In this document: one piece after another, positions 16,395 to 24,286 of the stretch | Layout: each line of letters begins with the position of its first letter | How positions within the stretch are numbered: the first letter of the stretch is position 1 | Source of the DNA: CAVVAL01 sp963742725 | Lineage (GTDB): Bacteria > Actinomycetota > Actinomycetes > Mycobacteriales > Cryptosporangiaceae | NCBI GenBank assembly: GCA_963742725.1 | Contig: CAVUMX010000002.1 | Coordinates: forward strand, 10,827 to 74,826 | Direction: 5' to 3' | Length of the DNA: 64,000 nucleotides | Notes under the pieces: generated by a model | Seen by the model: only the letters and a program-made list of their open reading frames with translations | Database searches by the model: none | Told to the model about the DNA's origin: nothing | Made by a program: the position numbers and the translations under genes

Positions 16395-17606
16395 CTAGGG
16401 CGCGGCGGCCCGGGCCACGCGGCGCGGGGAACGACGCCGGCGGTGCCGGTGGCGCAGCACGTCCACCGGCTCGCCGGCGGCGCGCTTCACGGCGTCCCGG
16501 TCGAGGTAGAAGTTGGGGTTGACCTCGGTCGTGTCGTAGTAGCGGTGGAACGTGGGCACCTGCGCCGGGACGGGCACCGGGTTGATCCAGGTCCAGTCCG
16601 CGTGCGGGCACCGGCCGGCGCTCTCCTCCCGGTCGACGAAGCGCATGAAGTTCTCGGCCTCGGCGTGGTGGTCGGCGATCGTCACGCCGGCCACGTCGAA
16701 CGAGTGCAGCACCGCCCGGTTCAGCTCGATCACGGCCCGGTCGCGCCAGAGCGTGCGGTTCGTACTGGTGTCGAGGCCCATCCCCGCCGCGACGACCGGC
16801 ACCTGGTTGTACCGGTCGGCGTCCGAGAGGTTCCGGCTCGCGATCTCGTCCTGCAGGTAGAAGCCGTTGAACGCCACCGGGAAGTTCATGCCGCCGAGGC
16901 GCATCCGCATGCACGTGATGAGCGGCAGCGCGTGCCACCGCAGCCCCAGGTCTGCGAACCAGTCGTACTCCGGGTGGCGCAGCGGCACCTCCACAATCGA
17001 CTCTCTCGGGACGGTGAACAGCTGCGGGTCCTGCGTCGCCGTCTCGATCACCAGTGGCAGCGGCTCGAACCGCCCGCGCTCCACCGGACTCCACCCCATC
17101 TTCTCGGCCAGCGCGGTGAAGCCGAGGTAGCGCGGATCGCCGACGACGCCGTCCGGGGTGTTCCAGCCTGCGTAGCGGATCGCCTGCTCGTTCCAGATCC
17201 GGACGAGCGGACCGGCGGCGGTGTCCGGCGGGAACACCGTGATCATCGAACGGATACGGCCACCGTTCGTCCCCGCGTCGATGTGCTCGACCAGGTTCTC
17301 GAACACCTCCTCGGCGGTGCCGACGTGCCGCGCGTCGCGGACCACCATGCCCTGCCAGCGCAGCCGCCCCACGCACCGCACCGAGTGGCGCCAGGCCGCC
17401 CGGCACCCGAACGTCAGCTCGGCGGGGGTCAGCTCGTAGGCGCCGGTGGCCAGCATCTCCGCCTGCACCTTGTCCCACCGTTCCGCCAGGCTGCCGTCCG
17501 CGCCCGGGTTCTCCGCGTAATACATCTCCAGGAACTCGCGCGCCTCCTGCGCGTCACAGTGGACGCTGCCGATCGGGACGGGAACGCGGGGCTGGCGGAC
17601 GGCCAT
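16395..17606 (-). CDS. nos: Nitric oxide synthase oxygenase (bacterial NOS)
   Basis: Haem-thiolate, tetrahydropterin-dependent enzyme that turns L-arginine into citrulline and NO. At 403 residues it is the oxygenase domain only, as in other bacterial NOS; a separate flavodoxin or reductase must supply electrons. The proximal Cys is residue 78 in WRHSVRCVGRLRW. RIWNEQAIRYAGW and YDWFADLGLRWHALP match conserved NOS blocks. The substrate-binding Glu is E254 in NGFYLQDEIASRNL. WTWINPVPVP and FHRYYDTTEVNPNFY match the pterin/dimer C-terminal region. A basic tail of about 30 residues (RHRHRRRRSPRRVARAAA) follows. The globin gene lies 102 nt upstream on the same strand, probably co-transcribed. Confidence 0.93.
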   Translation of the reverse strand: MAVRQPRVPVPIGSVHCDAQEAREFLEMYYAENPGADGSLAERWDKVQAEMLATGAYELTPAELTFGCRAAWRHSVRCVGRLRWQGMVVRDARHVGTAEEVFENLVEHIDAGTNGGRIRSMITVFPPDTAAGPLVRIWNEQAIRYAGWNTPDGVVGDPRYLGFTALAEKMGWSPVERGRFEPLPLVIETATQDPQLFTVPRESIVEVPLRHPEYDWFADLGLRWHALPLITCMRMRLGGMNFPVAFNGFYLQDEIASRNLSDADRYNQVPVVAAGMGLDTSTNRTLWRDRAVIELNRAVLHSFDVAGVTIADHHAEAENFMRFVDREESAGRCPHADWTWINPVPVPAQVPTFHRYYDTTEVNPNFYLDRDAVKRAAGEPVDVLRHRHRRRRSPRRVARAAAP

Positions 17607-17708
17607 CGGGATCCTCTCGGTGGATAGGGCGTGCGACAGTGCCGGCAGGCCGGCGTGCGAATCGCCGGCAGGCGCGCGGCACTTGCCGTGGGGGTGGTCA
17701 GTGGATCT

Positions 17709-18281
17709 TCAGCGCCAGGGAGACAGCGCCCGTTCCCGCTCGTTCGAGACGGTCGGCGGCAACCCCTCGCCGTACGCGCCCCCGTACCCCCCGCTGAACC
17801 CGTTGTCGCGGATCACCGGCAGGGTCTGGGTGTGCGCGGTGCTGTTCTCCGCGCCGATGACCATGTGCGCGGCCATCCACTCGTAGACCTGCACCCAGGC
17901 CGAGGCGACGTGCGGCGACCAGCGCGGCGACAGGTCCCGGACAGCCCGGACCAGCGCGCGCCCCACGTGCGGGTAGTGCTCGGGGATGACCGAGTGGTTG
18001 CGGCTGTGCGCCGCGCCCATCCGCTGGAGCAACCGCTCGACCGCCGCCGGGTCGTCGGCGCCGCGGACGGCCTCCACGAGCGCGCGGCTCATCCGTTCGT
18101 TCTGCATCGACATGTCCGCGGGGAACATTCCACGCACTTCGGGCACCATGTCGAACAGGTGCGCGTAGAACGATTCGGCGAGCGCGGCCGGTCGGTCGGC
18201 GACCGCGGCACAGGAATCGCGGGCGATCTGGATGGTGTCGGCGTCTGGTCTACCTACCTCGGCTGCAGAGCGTGGCCTCAC
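17709..18281 (-). CDS. Single-domain flavohemoglobin-type globin
   Basis: A 190-residue globin related to the haem domain of flavohemoglobins. The opening SFYAHLFDMVPEVRGMFP and DMSMQNERM supply the distal B10 Tyr39 and E7 Gln60 typical of NO dioxygenases. The proximal side is AAHSRNHSVIPEHYPHVGRA, with His92 (or His96) as F8; spacing to the EHY motif is one residue longer than in E. coli Hmp. The FAD/NAD reductase domain is missing; the protein ends in a Gly/Tyr-rich tail (GFSGGYGGAYGEG). Directly upstream of the NO synthase, it may scavenge NO, sense it, or use it for nitration. Start GTG 18281. Confidence 0.85.
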   Translation of the reverse strand: MRPRSAAEVGRPDADTIQIARDSCAAVADRPAALAESFYAHLFDMVPEVRGMFPADMSMQNERMSRALVEAVRGADDPAAVERLLQRMGAAHSRNHSVIPEHYPHVGRALVRAVRDLSPRWSPHVASAWVQVYEWMAAHMVIGAENSTAHTQTLPVIRDNGFSGGYGGAYGEGLPPTVSNERERALSPWR

Positions 18282-18493
18282 GAAAGGTCACCTGCTGGCC
18301 CCGTACTGTGAAGTAGGCCGGTCGGCACGAGTGCCCAAGACACGGCAAAACACTCCCTCATCAACTGGCTGGTTACAGTGCGTTTGGTAAACACCACTAA
18401 CCGCACCGCGAGAGATTAGCGTGTATCCACGCCGAGTTGTCAGGTATCCCCAGATTGTTTGACCCAGCCGCGCCGCGGCCTGGGCCAACGCGG

Positions 18494-18539
18494 TTTGGGC
18501 GATCTTTCTGTCGCTATGACGCCAGAAAGATCGCCCAAA
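18494..18539. repeat. Family B palindrome, copy 2
   Basis: Arms TTTGGGCGATCTTTCTG and CAGAAAGATCGCCCAAA (17 bp, perfect) around the 12-nt centre TCGCTATGACGC. It lies 14 nt beyond the stop of the Tat-exported protein gene (18553) and about 210 nt upstream of the globin start. The rest of the gap (18282-18493) is presumably the globin/NOS promoter region; I see no certain operator in it. Confidence 0.85.
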
Positions 18540-18552
18540 AGGGCGCGCTGTG

Positions 18553-19959
18553 TTAGCCCAGCGGGTTGAAGCGGTGGGCGGCCATCAGGTACCAGGCGGT
18601 CGCTCCGATGTGGCGGTACGGGTAGTAGCCGAACCCGAAGCCGGTGTCGAGCGGGCTGGACGCGGACACCACGCCGGCACGCGCCGGGATCGCCCCGCCG
18701 CCGATCGTCTGGCCGATGCCCAGCAGGTCCTGGGCCTTCTCGGTGGACGCGACGAGACGCCGGGCGGCCGACTCGTCACCCCGGTTGCCGCGCTCGCGCA
18801 GCGCCAGGGCCAGGTGGCCGTTGCCCTCGAACCAGACGCCGTTGCGATCCGGCTTGGGCTGGAACGGCGCGATCGGCGCGTCCTCGTTGGCGACGAGGCT
18901 GGCCGAGCTGAACGTCACGCCCTCGTACTCCTGGCCGGCCGGCACGGTGCTGTTGCGGCGCGAGGCGTTGTCCAGCACCTTGAGGTTGGTCGCCTCCCAG
19001 TCGAGCGCGCGGGCGTACCGGCGCTGGTTCAGCGCGAGGAAGCTCCAGGTCTGCGTGTCTTCGGGGATCGGGTTCCTGTTGATCGTGGTGCCGTCGTTGG
19101 TACCGGTCCAGAAGAAGCCGGCGTCCGGCTCCCACATCTTCACCACGAACGACTCGGCATGCGCGCGGCGCTCCAGCCACACACGGTCGCGGGTGGCGCG
19201 GGCGAGCTGGCCGAAGAAGCCGACGAGGTCGATGTTGTGCTCGCAGGCGCTGAACGGCAGCGGCTCGTTGGCCCCGTCGACGCCGAACTTGTACCCGCCG
19301 AGCGGCTGGTTCGAGCGGGCGTTGGCCTCGATCCACTGCCCGGTCCGGACGGCCGCGTCGCGGAACCGCTTGGCGCCCGTGCACCGGTACAGGGCCAGGA
19401 GAGCGATTCCCGGCCAGGCCATGTCGCCGACGGCCGTACCGGTGAAGCCGAACTGGGTGCCGACGTTCGCGGTACCGTCCGGACGGACGAAGCCGTCGGG
19501 CTGCGGCGACCCGTCGTAGAACGTGTACGGGCCGACGTTGTACGCCTGGCGCAGCCGCCCGTCGCTGTACTGGGGGTCGTGCTGCTGCGCGTAGATCAGC
19601 GCGTCGCCGAGCTGGATCGCCCGCGCCTTGGACGCCGACCGGCCCTCGGCCAGGTACCCCAGGATGACGAGCGCGTTGTCGTAGACGAACGCGGTGCTGA
19701 AGAGTCCGGCCTGGTCGGTGTAGCTCTGCGCCAGCCGGACCGCGCCGGACGCCGGGTACCCGTCGGTCGCCGCGTCGAGGAAGCTCGACGCCCGCCGCTC
19801 CGCCCGGTCGGCGGCGGGTGAGCCGCTGGGCGCCGCCCACGCCGGGACCGTACCGCCGGCGGCGACCAGTACCGCCGCTCCGACGCCGGAGCCGATCAGC
19901 CTCCGCCGGCTCAACCCCGTGGACGACAACCCGCGTTCGCGCCGATCCGTACCGCCCAT
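18553..19959 (-). CDS. Tat-exported protein, probable alpha-barrel carbohydrate-active enzyme
   Basis: About 468 residues. A twin-arginine signal (LSRRRLIGSGVGAAVLVAAG, cut near AWA) shows folded export. The mature part is rich in Trp/Tyr and helical hairpins (AFVYDNALVILGYLAEGRS, GDMAWPGIALLALYRCTGAK, WEPDAGFFWTGTNDG, GNGHLALALRERG), resembling (alpha/alpha)6-toroid glycoside hydrolases. I cannot name the family. ATG 19959 has an AAGGGGA ribosome site, and a perfect LacI-family operator-like palindrome lies 21 nt upstream, which fits control by sugar availability. Earlier in-frame starts would place that operator inside the coding region. Confidence 0.7.
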   Translation of the reverse strand: MGGTDRRERGLSSTGLSRRRLIGSGVGAAVLVAAGGTVPAWAAPSGSPAADRAERRASSFLDAATDGYPASGAVRLAQSYTDQAGLFSTAFVYDNALVILGYLAEGRSASKARAIQLGDALIYAQQHDPQYSDGRLRQAYNVGPYTFYDGSPQPDGFVRPDGTANVGTQFGFTGTAVGDMAWPGIALLALYRCTGAKRFRDAAVRTGQWIEANARSNQPLGGYKFGVDGANEPLPFSACEHNIDLVGFFGQLARATRDRVWLERRAHAESFVVKMWEPDAGFFWTGTNDGTTINRNPIPEDTQTWSFLALNQRRYARALDWEATNLKVLDNASRRNSTVPAGQEYEGVTFSSASLVANEDAPIAPFQPKPDRNGVWFEGNGHLALALRERGNRGDESAARRLVASTEKAQDLLGIGQTIGGGAIPARAGVVSASSPLDTGFGFGYYPYRHIGATAWYLMAAHRFNPLG

Positions 19960-19979
19960 GTCGCCAATCCCCTTCCGCT

Positions 19980-19995
19980 GTGAGAGCGCTCTCAC
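19980..19995. promoter_or_regulatory. LacI-family operator-like palindrome
   Basis: GTGAGAGCGCTCTCAC is a perfect 16-bp palindrome. It differs only slightly from the TGGGAGCGCTCCCA boxes bound by CebR/CelR-type LacI regulators of cellulose and oligosaccharide genes in actinobacteria. It lies 20 nt upstream of the start codon at 19959 and just before the ribosome site, where a repressor would block transcription. No LacI-family gene is in the window. Confidence 0.75.
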
Positions 19996-20065
19996 GCCTG
20001 GACGGATTGTGCTGCCGCGGTTGGGTCGCGTCAATGAGCCATTCAGAGGGTTGCGCGCGGCGCTT

Positions 20066-20129
20066 CCCCGAGTTTCGGACTTTTGAGGGCCAGGGCGGAC
20101 CGCCGACCCTCAAAAGTCCGAAAGTGGGG
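20066..20129. repeat. Family A palindromic element, copy 2
   Basis: Left arm CCCCGAGTTTCGGAC... and right arm in the ACTTTCGG form pair over the 17-bp core TTTCGGACTTTTGAGGG; the spacer is 17 nt (20090-20106). It lies 8 nt beyond the FKBP stop and about 105 nt upstream of the Tat-exported protein's start, between tandem minus-strand genes. Confidence 0.9.
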
Positions 20130-20136
20130 TGATGAA

Positions 20137-20511
20137 CTAGCGGACGCCGACCAGGTCGACCACGAAGATCAGGGTCTCGCCCGGCTTGATCTTGCCGCCC
20201 GCGCCACGGTCGCCGTAGCCCAGGTGGGGCGGGATCACCAGCTTGCGGCGGCCCCCGACCTTCATGCCGGCGACACCCTGGTCCCAGCCGGCGATGACGC
20301 GCCCGCCGCCGAGCGGGAAGCTGAACGCCTCGCCCCGGTTCCAGGACGCGTCGAACTCCTCGCCGGTCGAGTGCGAGACGCCGACATAGTGGACGGTGGC
20401 GAACTGGCCCGGGCGGGCCTCGTCGCCGTCGCCGACGGTGATGTCCTCGACGACGAGCTCGGCCGGCGGCTCGCCCTCGTACGGGTTGACCTCGGGCTTC
20501 TCCAGAGCCAT
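20137..20511 (-). CDS. fkpA: FKBP-type peptidyl-prolyl cis-trans isomerase
   Basis: A 124-residue single-domain FKBP that isomerises Xaa-Pro bonds. Signature segments are GQFATVHYVGVSHSTGEEFD, SFPLGGGRVIAGWDQGVAGM, GGRRKLVIPPHLGYGDRGAG and KPGETLIFVVDLVGV, i.e. the complete domain with the aromatic pocket. It has no signal peptide, so it is cytoplasmic. ATG 20511 follows GAGGAG at ideal spacing. It is the downstream partner of an alpha/beta hydrolase gene (42-nt gap) on the same strand. Confidence 0.93.
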   Translation of the reverse strand: MALEKPEVNPYEGEPPAELVVEDITVGDGDEARPGQFATVHYVGVSHSTGEEFDASWNRGEAFSFPLGGGRVIAGWDQGVAGMKVGGRRKLVIPPHLGYGDRGAGGKIKPGETLIFVVDLVGVR

Positions 20512-20553
20512 GGAGAGACTCCTCATTTTCCAGGGAACAGAACGCCGCAAACG

Positions 20554-21474
20554 TTACCGTTCGTCACCGGGAGCGGCGCCCGCGGCCGCGCGGCGACCGG
20601 CCGAGTCCAGCCAGTACAGCACCGCGGACGCGATCTCGGACGGCCATTCCAGCTGCGGAACGTGACCGGCGTCGTTGAGGACGATGAGCCGCCACGCCGG
20701 GTTCGCCTTGGCGGCGGCCTTCGCGGCGGCGAGCGGGACGAGCCTGTCCTTGTCGCCGTGCAGCATGAGGACGGGCGCCGTGATGCCCTGGATCGTCCGC
20801 CGGTACGCGGCCCCGCGGATGTCCGCCGCCGTGGCCAGGACGGAGCGGGCGGCGGCCAGGAAGTCCCGGTTGGCGTTGGCGTACTTCGACCGGGCGCGCG
20901 CGACCGCGTAGTGCTCGGCCACGACGTCCGCCGGGATGCGGGACGGGTCGACCGTGCAGAGCGCGAGCGTCATGTCGACGACCTTCTCGGGCGGCATCAG
21001 CCGCCGGCGCGCCGCGAGCAGCGTGCGGCCGAGCACCGGCGTGCCGTACGCGGCGAACATGGCCGCGACGACCGGGTCCGGCTTGGTCGGCACGAACGGA
21101 ACAGCCGGGGAGACAAGGACCAGCCCGGCGACGTCGTCCGGCTCGGCGGCGGCCTGGAGCAGCGAGATCATGCCGCCCATCGAGTTGCCCATGAGTATCA
21201 CCGGGCGGCCGACCACCTCACGGATGAACCGGTGCAGCAGCGCGCGGTTCGCGGTGACGCCCGTGCGGCGGCCGTGGGCCCACGTGAGGCCGTGGCCGGG
21301 CAGGTCGATCGCGAGGACACGGCAGCGGTCGGTGAGCATCGGCGCGACCGCCGACCAGTTCACCGCCGATCCGCCCAGCCCGTGCACGCAGACCACCGCC
21401 GGACCGTCCTCCGGGCCGCCGTAGTCGAGGTAGTGCACGGGACCGTCGAGGTCGGTCCACCGGGCGTTGTTCAT
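20554..21474 (-). CDS. Alpha/beta hydrolase
   Basis: A 306-residue alpha/beta-hydrolase-fold protein. The oxyanion HGLGGSAVNW, nucleophile elbow MGNSMGGMISL (Ser), acid HGDKDRLVPL (Asp) and base NDAGHVPQLEWP (His) form a full catalytic triad. No signal peptide is present. Substrate is unknown; location divergent to the wax ester/TAG synthase makes a lipase or esterase role attractive but unproven. ATG 21474 (MNNARW) is preferred to GTG 21492 because AGGAGG stands just upstream of it. Confidence 0.85.
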   Translation of the reverse strand: MNNARWTDLDGPVHYLDYGGPEDGPAVVCVHGLGGSAVNWSAVAPMLTDRCRVLAIDLPGHGLTWAHGRRTGVTANRALLHRFIREVVGRPVILMGNSMGGMISLLQAAAEPDDVAGLVLVSPAVPFVPTKPDPVVAAMFAAYGTPVLGRTLLAARRRLMPPEKVVDMTLALCTVDPSRIPADVVAEHYAVARARSKYANANRDFLAAARSVLATAADIRGAAYRRTIQGITAPVLMLHGDKDRLVPLAAAKAAAKANPAWRLIVLNDAGHVPQLEWPSEIASAVLYWLDSAGRRAAAGAAPGDER

Positions 21475-21549
21475 GGGCGCCTCCTGGTTCACCTCCCACT
21501 ACACCACGGGACCAGCCATGATGGGCACACCGGGCAGGGAGGCACTGAC

Positions 21550-23028
21550 ATGGAGCAACTGAGCGGACTGGACGCCGGGTTCCTCGCGATGGAGACCCGA
21601 ACCGTCTACGGGCACGTCGGAAGCGTGTGCATCGTCGATCCGGCGACCGCACCCGAACCGCTGACGTTCGAACGGTTCACGAGCGTGATCGAGTCCCGGC
21701 TCGGGCTGGTGCCGCTGTTCCGCCGCCGCCTCGTGGAAGTGCCGTTCGGGCTCGACCAGCCGTACTGGATCGAGGACGCCGACTTCGACGTCGAGTTCCA
21801 CGTCCGGGAGCTGGCGCTGCCCACGCCGGGCGACGACCGGCAGCTCGCCGACCAGATCGCCCGGCTGCACGCGCGCCCGCTCGACCGGACCCGTCCGCTG
21901 TGGGAGATCTACCTGATCTCCGGGCTCAAGGACGGCCGGCTGGCGCTCTACAGCAAGGTCCATCACGCGGCGATCGACGGCGTGTCCGGCAACGACATCC
22001 TCGCGGCGATGCTCGACCTGACTCCCGAGGGCCGCGAGTTCCCCCAGGCGGCGCGGCGCGGCGAGGAGCCGCCCGGTGCGCTCTACCTCCTGGCCCGGAG
22101 CGCCGTCTCGCTGGCCGGGCATCCGGTCCGGGCCGTGCGGCTCGCCGGCAGCCTGCTGAAGCTGGCGCCGGGCGTGGTGTCCGCGCTGGCCTCGGCGCTG
22201 CCGTTCGGCGACCGCGACGCCGACCGTGACGACAGCGACGCCGTCCTCGCGCCCACCCTGCTGCGCGCGCCGTCCACCCCGTTCAACGCCACGATCACGC
22301 AGCACCGCCGCTGGGCCTTCACGGACCTGCCGCTCGCCGAGGTCAAACGGATCAAGAACGCCACCGGGATGACCGTCAACGACGTCGTGATGGCGCTCTG
22401 CACCGGGGCGCTACGGCGCTGGCTCGACGAGCACAACGCGCTGCCGACGTCCCCGCTGGTCGCGGCCGTGCCGGTGTCCGTCCGCACGGACGACCAGAAG
22501 GGGACGCACGGCAACCGGGTGTCGATGATGTTCGCCGGCCTCGGCACCAACCTCCCCGACCCCCTCGACCGGCTCCGTGCCGCGCACGAGTCGATGCGGG
22601 CCGCGAAGGAGCAGCACGACGCGATCCCGGCCAGCCTGCTCGCCGACGTCAGCGAGTTCGCGGCGCCCGTCCTCGCCAACCAGGCGTGGCGGCTGTCCGC
22701 GCGGCTCCGGCTGCTGGAGCGCGTCAACCCGTTCAACCTGATCATCTCGAACGTGCCGGGGCCGCCCATCCCGCTGTACTGCGCCGGCGGCGAGCTCCAG
22801 GCGTACTACCCGGTGTCGGCGATCACCGACGGCCAGGGCATGAACATCACCGTCATGAGCTACCGCGACCGGCTCTACTTCGGCCTGATCGCCTGCCGCG
22901 AGCTGGTCCCGGACATCGACACGCTCGCCCAGTACCTCACCGAGGAGCTGCACGTCCTGGCCGGCGCCATCGAACCGAAGCCGGCGCCGGCCAAGCGCGC
23001 ACGCAAGGTCAAGAGCGTCCGCCGATAG
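21550..23028 (+). CDS. Wax ester synthase / diacylglycerol acyltransferase (WS/DGAT)
   Basis: A 492-residue bifunctional acyltransferase that joins acyl-CoA to diacylglycerol or fatty alcohol, making storage lipid. The opening LSGLDAGFLAMETRTVYGHV is typical. The catalytic motif HHAAIDG is at about residues 138-144. The second half has TVNDVVMALCTGALRRWLDE, AVPVSVRTDD, and the NLIISNVPGP motif near the C-terminus. A Lys/Arg-rich tail ends the protein. ATG 21550 has GGGAGG upstream. It is divergent to the alpha/beta hydrolase and stands alone on its strand. Confidence 0.92.
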   Translation: MEQLSGLDAGFLAMETRTVYGHVGSVCIVDPATAPEPLTFERFTSVIESRLGLVPLFRRRLVEVPFGLDQPYWIEDADFDVEFHVRELALPTPGDDRQLADQIARLHARPLDRTRPLWEIYLISGLKDGRLALYSKVHHAAIDGVSGNDILAAMLDLTPEGREFPQAARRGEEPPGALYLLARSAVSLAGHPVRAVRLAGSLLKLAPGVVSALASALPFGDRDADRDDSDAVLAPTLLRAPSTPFNATITQHRRWAFTDLPLAEVKRIKNATGMTVNDVVMALCTGALRRWLDEHNALPTSPLVAAVPVSVRTDDQKGTHGNRVSMMFAGLGTNLPDPLDRLRAAHESMRAAKEQHDAIPASLLADVSEFAAPVLANQAWRLSARLRLLERVNPFNLIISNVPGPPIPLYCAGGELQAYYPVSAITDGQGMNITVMSYRDRLYFGLIACRELVPDIDTLAQYLTEELHVLAGAIEPKPAPAKRARKVKSVRR

Positions 23029-23055
23029 GGACGGCCGCCGCAGCCGGCCAGCGCC

Positions 23056-23970
23056 CTATTGGTGGACGCTCTGAGTCAAGACCAGGTGCCGCTGGGTGAT
23101 CGGGTAGCCGGCCCGGGCGAACCCGGCCGCCATCGGCGCGTTGCCGAGGTCGGTCGCGGCGCTGATCTTCTCGGCCCCCTGATCCGCGAGGATGTGGGTG
23201 GCCTCGACGAGCAGGTCGTAGCCGTAGCCGTGCCCGCGCTGCTCCGGCACGACGCCGATCACACCGATCACCGGGTTGAAGTAGTTCCGGCTCGGCACGG
23301 TGAGCCCGACGACCTCGCCGTCCGGGGTGTACGCGACGCGCCAGCCGTCACGCTCGCCGGGCAGCCACAGCAGGAAGTCCATCTCGTCCTGCGCGGACGC
23401 GTCCGCACCGCCCTTGAGCGCCTCCCGCTGGGAGTGCCCGTCGAGCGTGGCGGCGTGGATGCGGCGGAGCAGGTCGAGGACGACACCGTCGTCCGGTTCG
23501 GGGCGGAACTCCAACCGGCCCGGACGATCCGGCACCCCCGCGGACGGCGTCCAGGTGTAGCGGAGACGCTCGATCCACGGGTTCATGCCGACCCGCTTCG
23601 CCGCGTCGATACGGGCGTTGGCCTCGGCCAGGACCGCCGGGTCGTCCCGCCAGTCCGGCGGCAGGATCAGGATGTAGTCGACGCGGAACGGCGCCGCCCG
23701 CAGCAGCTCCACGCCCGCGTCGGCGTCCGTGAAGTCGAACCAGTTGAGCAGGACGGGTTCGGCATCCTCCGGACCGCCGTACCAGGCCGCGCGGGCGACC
23801 ATCCCGCCGTCCCGGAACGCGGCCCACGTCCACTCCGGACGGTACCGCTCAGCCTCGTACACGTCGCGCGGTTGCCCGGTGGACGCGGTGCCCACCAGGT
23901 ACGGGTCGGGCATGGACAGGAACAGTTCTTCCTCGCCCGCGACGAGCGGGCGGATGACCAGATCGGTCAT
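23056..23970 (-). CDS. GNAT-family N-acetyltransferase
   Basis: A 304-residue protein with an N-terminal domain of about 130 residues and a C-terminal GNAT fold. The acetyl-CoA-binding motif A is VIGVIGVVPEQRGHGYGYDL, followed by LLVEATHILADQGAEKISAA and the motif B end NAPMAAGFARAGYPITQRH. The substrate is unknown. ATG 23970 has AAAGGA at good spacing. A leader peptide and a GC hairpin separate it from a plausible promoter, which suggests regulated readthrough as seen for some resistance acetyltransferases; that link is inference. Confidence 0.82.
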   Translation of the reverse strand: MTDLVIRPLVAGEEELFLSMPDPYLVGTASTGQPRDVYEAERYRPEWTWAAFRDGGMVARAAWYGGPEDAEPVLLNWFDFTDADAGVELLRAAPFRVDYILILPPDWRDDPAVLAEANARIDAAKRVGMNPWIERLRYTWTPSAGVPDRPGRLEFRPEPDDGVVLDLLRRIHAATLDGHSQREALKGGADASAQDEMDFLLWLPGERDGWRVAYTPDGEVVGLTVPSRNYFNPVIGVIGVVPEQRGHGYGYDLLVEATHILADQGAEKISAATDLGNAPMAAGFARAGYPITQRHLVLTQSVHQ

Positions 23971-23985
23971 GGGGTGGATCCTTTC

Positions 23986-24003
23986 GGGGAGTGCGCGCTC
24001 CCC
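23986..24003 (-). promoter_or_regulatory. Hairpin between leader ORF and GNAT start
   Basis: On the minus strand GGGGAG-CGCGCA-CTCCCC forms a 6-bp GC stem. It begins 2 nt after the leader TGA and ends 15 nt before the GNAT ATG, abutting the ribosome site. It could act as a translational or transcriptional attenuator. Confidence 0.45.
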
Positions 24004-24005
24004 TG

Positions 24006-24062
24006 TCAGACCCGCGAGGACGCCGGGGCGGGGTGGGAGCGCGGAAACACGACGGTGTACAT
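24006..24062 (-). CDS. Upstream leader peptide (18 residues)
   Basis: An 18-codon frame, MYTVVFPRSHPAPASSRV, starts at ATG 24062 seven bases after a strong GGAGGT ribosome site and stops at 24006, 35 nt before the GNAT start. It is Pro- and Arg-containing and would be translated first on the transcript. Upstream, TTGGAG and TATCGT at 17-nt spacing form a plausible promoter. Leader peptides of this kind often sense ribosome stalling; that is not shown here. Confidence 0.5.
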   Translation of the reverse strand: MYTVVFPRSHPAPASSRV

Positions 24063-24067
24063 CGCAC

Positions 24068-24286
24068 TCACCTCCTACCTCTCCAGGACGTCTCGCGGCC
24101 ACGATAGCCGACGCCGCTTCCGTCTCCAACCTGATTAACGTCGGCCACGGACAGGCTCAGCCGGTAGCACGCGTCCAGCAGGCGACGGTCCCCGCTGACC
24201 ACGACGAAGTCATCGTCAGCCACCCCTGATGCCGGCTCGGCGACCAGCATCGGCACCAGCGCCGACGTGTCGAAATAGGCGATCAC
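24068..24286 (-). pseudogene. vapC: VapC-like PIN toxin with internal deletion
   Basis: The frame begins like a PIN-domain toxin (MIAYFDTSALVPMLVAEPAS, with the first catalytic Asp in YFDTSAL), then jumps directly to a typical VapC C-terminus (DFVVVSGDRRLLDACYRLSL followed by SVADVNQ). About 70-90 residues carrying the middle acidic residues are missing, and the frame runs on into unrelated sequence. Intact relatives are about 130 residues. It overlaps the antitoxin remnant by GTGA, the usual toxin-antitoxin coupling. The toxin should be inactive. Confidence 0.7.

Noticed and set aside
18288..18488. 66-codon minus-strand frame upstream of the globin
   Set aside because: It occupies the likely promoter region of the globin/NOS pair and has no recognisable protein feature.
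24006..24062. Leader peptide as a cysteine-attenuation leader of sulfur genes
   Set aside because: The peptide contains no Cys and the downstream gene is a GNAT enzyme with no sulfur-metabolism sign.
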